The notes beneath the pieces are model-generated. The model did not search any database. It had not been told where the DNA came from and saw nothing but the letters and a program-made list of their open reading frames with translations. This document shows, piece by piece, positions 56,301 through 59,300 of a DNA stretch of 64,000 nt (position 1 is the first letter of the stretch; each line of letters begins with the position of its first letter). The position numbers were made by a program, and so were the translations under genes. The DNA is from Rhyacophila brunnea. Its lineage: Eukaryota > Arthropoda > Insecta > Trichoptera > Rhyacophilidae. Location of the stretch: contig JAGYXB010002070.1 of NCBI GenBank assembly GCA_022495005.1, forward strand, positions 186,001 to 250,000. Direction: 5' to 3'.

Positions 56301-59300
56301 AGCAATTAATTGTAGATATATTTTTAGAAACTAATGCAAAAGTACGATAATTTTATTATGTATCTATGATAATTATTTTATTACATTATTTTTTTTATTA
56401 ACATATTAAAATAAAAAAAACACTTACAAACATATTCCCCAAAGATCTTTTTGCCAGCCAGCAGTTCAAGAATACTGGTATAAATAAGTTTCTCCACGGT
56501 GGCCACAGTAACTGTAAGTAATATGGGTATATTGATAAAGAATATTTATTTTAGAAATATATATAATATATATCTATCTATATCTATAAGTATATTTATT
56601 TTATAAATATGTAGGGACTTATTGATAATATTGTATATTATAAAAATACGGTATTATCAAAGAGTGTCGTATAAAAAATTTCGAGTATGCCAGCCTGCAG
56701 AATATCCACTACCAATTTCGCTGACGCTGAAATGACGCGTGCTAACTGAATTTCATATATTGTCGGGCGGTTTTTTTAAAATATCTACTTGAAGTACTTA
56801 TAATAAAATACAGCACTATTGACAATAGCTTCACTTAGTATTCTGTTGCTATATTCATAATATATCTTTTTAATTACTTTTACTTTCTCCATACATATGT
56901 ACTAGTTTATTATATTATGTAATATGGTATTATATAAAAAATAGTGAAAACCAGTTATGCGAGAAGTAAATAAAAGTGGTTTTTTACATAGGTAATATTA
57001 AATATATTCATTATATTTAAAAATTTTTGAAATATAAAATTAATATAAACGTATCGTAAACACGCAATTGTCATAGATTAAGAGTTATCTCTTTAATTGT
57101 ATCAGCATATATATGTATACATTTAGAGCCTACGTGAGTTAACATCCAAGTTAAGGTTGATGTTTATGTATTTTCATTATATAAAAATATTAAACATTAT
57201 AAGTTTAAAATATTCATAACATAAATACAATTATTAAAACGAGATTATATTCGTATAAATAAAACAAAATATAAAGAACATTGTAATAAAAAAAATATTC
57301 AAAATTATAAGAAGCATCACCCATAATATAAACCTACTCTCAGGCAAGCAAACGGATAACTTACTGGTGGTCCAAATATCATAGATAGGTATTCGTAGGT
57401 AATTAATATTTTATCAATATACGGACAAAAGGTTTTTCTCAAATTATTATTATTTGTACAAAATATCTATGGATGTGTAATCATAAAACGTTGATTGCGT
57501 CGTTACCGTGAATTAATTATGGGAAAATAATATATACAAAATTCCAATTTTTGATAGACATTTAAAAAAATATGTTTATATACTTACAGTTATCGCAAAA
57601 GGAACAGTTGTTACAAGCTCCAAAATGAAATGGAATGACATTACAAGCTGCCACACATTTCCCTGAAAGAAAGAAAACTAATATTAGTATTATGAAAAAA
57701 ATGCTACGAGATAGTAGCTTTAGTATTTCTGACTGTTGATAAAAAAAAACTCGTAGGGTTTTTACACAATTTCTGTGAAAACAATATATATTATGATAGA
57801 TACATATTTACGCTTGAATATTCTAAAAATAACACAAATTAATATCATGGAGAAATTAAAATTTTTCCAATTCTTTCTTCAATTTCTTATTTTCTGTGAT
57901 ATTTGGTATTTAATTTATTTGATAATTATTTTTAATATTTGAAATAATTAGTGATTTTAAGATATTTCGAAAACTATAAGTATTACACTGTATATCGTAG
58001 GATATACGTACTTATTATGCGAATATGTATACATGCCTTGTAACTGAGATATGCCAGCAGCATGGATTCCGTGAGAGAAATCATAGCTAAGATGACTTGA
58101 ATGATCCACAGCGCCAAAGGCCTGTTGACCCACATGATGGCATCCCAATTGATGATTGGATGCTCCTGGAACTCTTCCTGCGTGAGATTTGCGGAGACTT
58201 CCAGCATAGATGTGTTCCCCGGTTGGCAGCCATAACTGGGAAAACAGAAATGTAGATTTGATTTTTATAGATGAACTTACTATTTTGAGCCTTGTATTGT
58301 GAGTAAATAAAATTACGGTTTCCTCTGTCTTTGACATATTGTTTTGTTCTGAGAGATGATAGGAAATAGTAATATTTTTGTTATTAATCATCATCAACGT
58401 CTGAATTAACTATTTTCGTATTTTGGGGAACTATGAACAGCAACACAATTGCCGTAAAAAGTTGCTCGTTTACGAGCCCTTTAAAAAATCTATTTCGTTC
58501 TCCTTCTGCTCCATATGTGCGTCTCTGTTTGACCTGTCGATGACCTACGTCACCCCTAGGCCCCTTAAAGGGGCCCGTAAAGAAGCATCAAAAATTGCTG
58601 ATTGCCGATAACATTGCTAAAAAAATGGTGTAATTATTGCCAGTTCCTCGGCAATGTATGACCCGACGTTAGTGCCGGGCAAGTGAGGCGATATATTTTG
58701 TGCGTACACGTGACTAGAGATAAAGCAACAACGGCCGACAGTAAACTTTCTGCACCATATAAATAATCACATAAACAAATTAATCCAAAATGAAAGAAGG
58801 ATTTGGATCGGGTCATACTTTTAAACAAACGTGAAACAATAAGTAATATAGACCAGGAATTAATTATTGATAATTATTTATTTAATAACTTTAAAAGAAT
58901 GTAAAAATTTGATGTTTGTGCTGCTTTGTAGTTGGCCTTTTCATATTAGGATCATTATATAGTTTGGATTCAATGTTCCATAGCTCCAGACGTAAATAAA
59001 CTTCATTAATAAGCTCCAATACCCTATCGTTTGTCCATTTATTCATTGTACGTAGTGTGAATTGACGATTAGTAATAACACCATAATAATATTAATAACG
59101 ACACGACGAAAAATTATAACAATGTTTTGTCATATCAGCTGTCACTAATGTTTTTATTATTGCTAGGGGTAAGATCAAACGGAGACGCACATATGGAGTA
59201 GAGCTAGAATGAGATTTATCTAGCAATTATTGCCGTATTATTGATTGCGTTCGATATTCGATATATCGACCAAACATGCTGTCAGAAAGCAAAGGCAATA

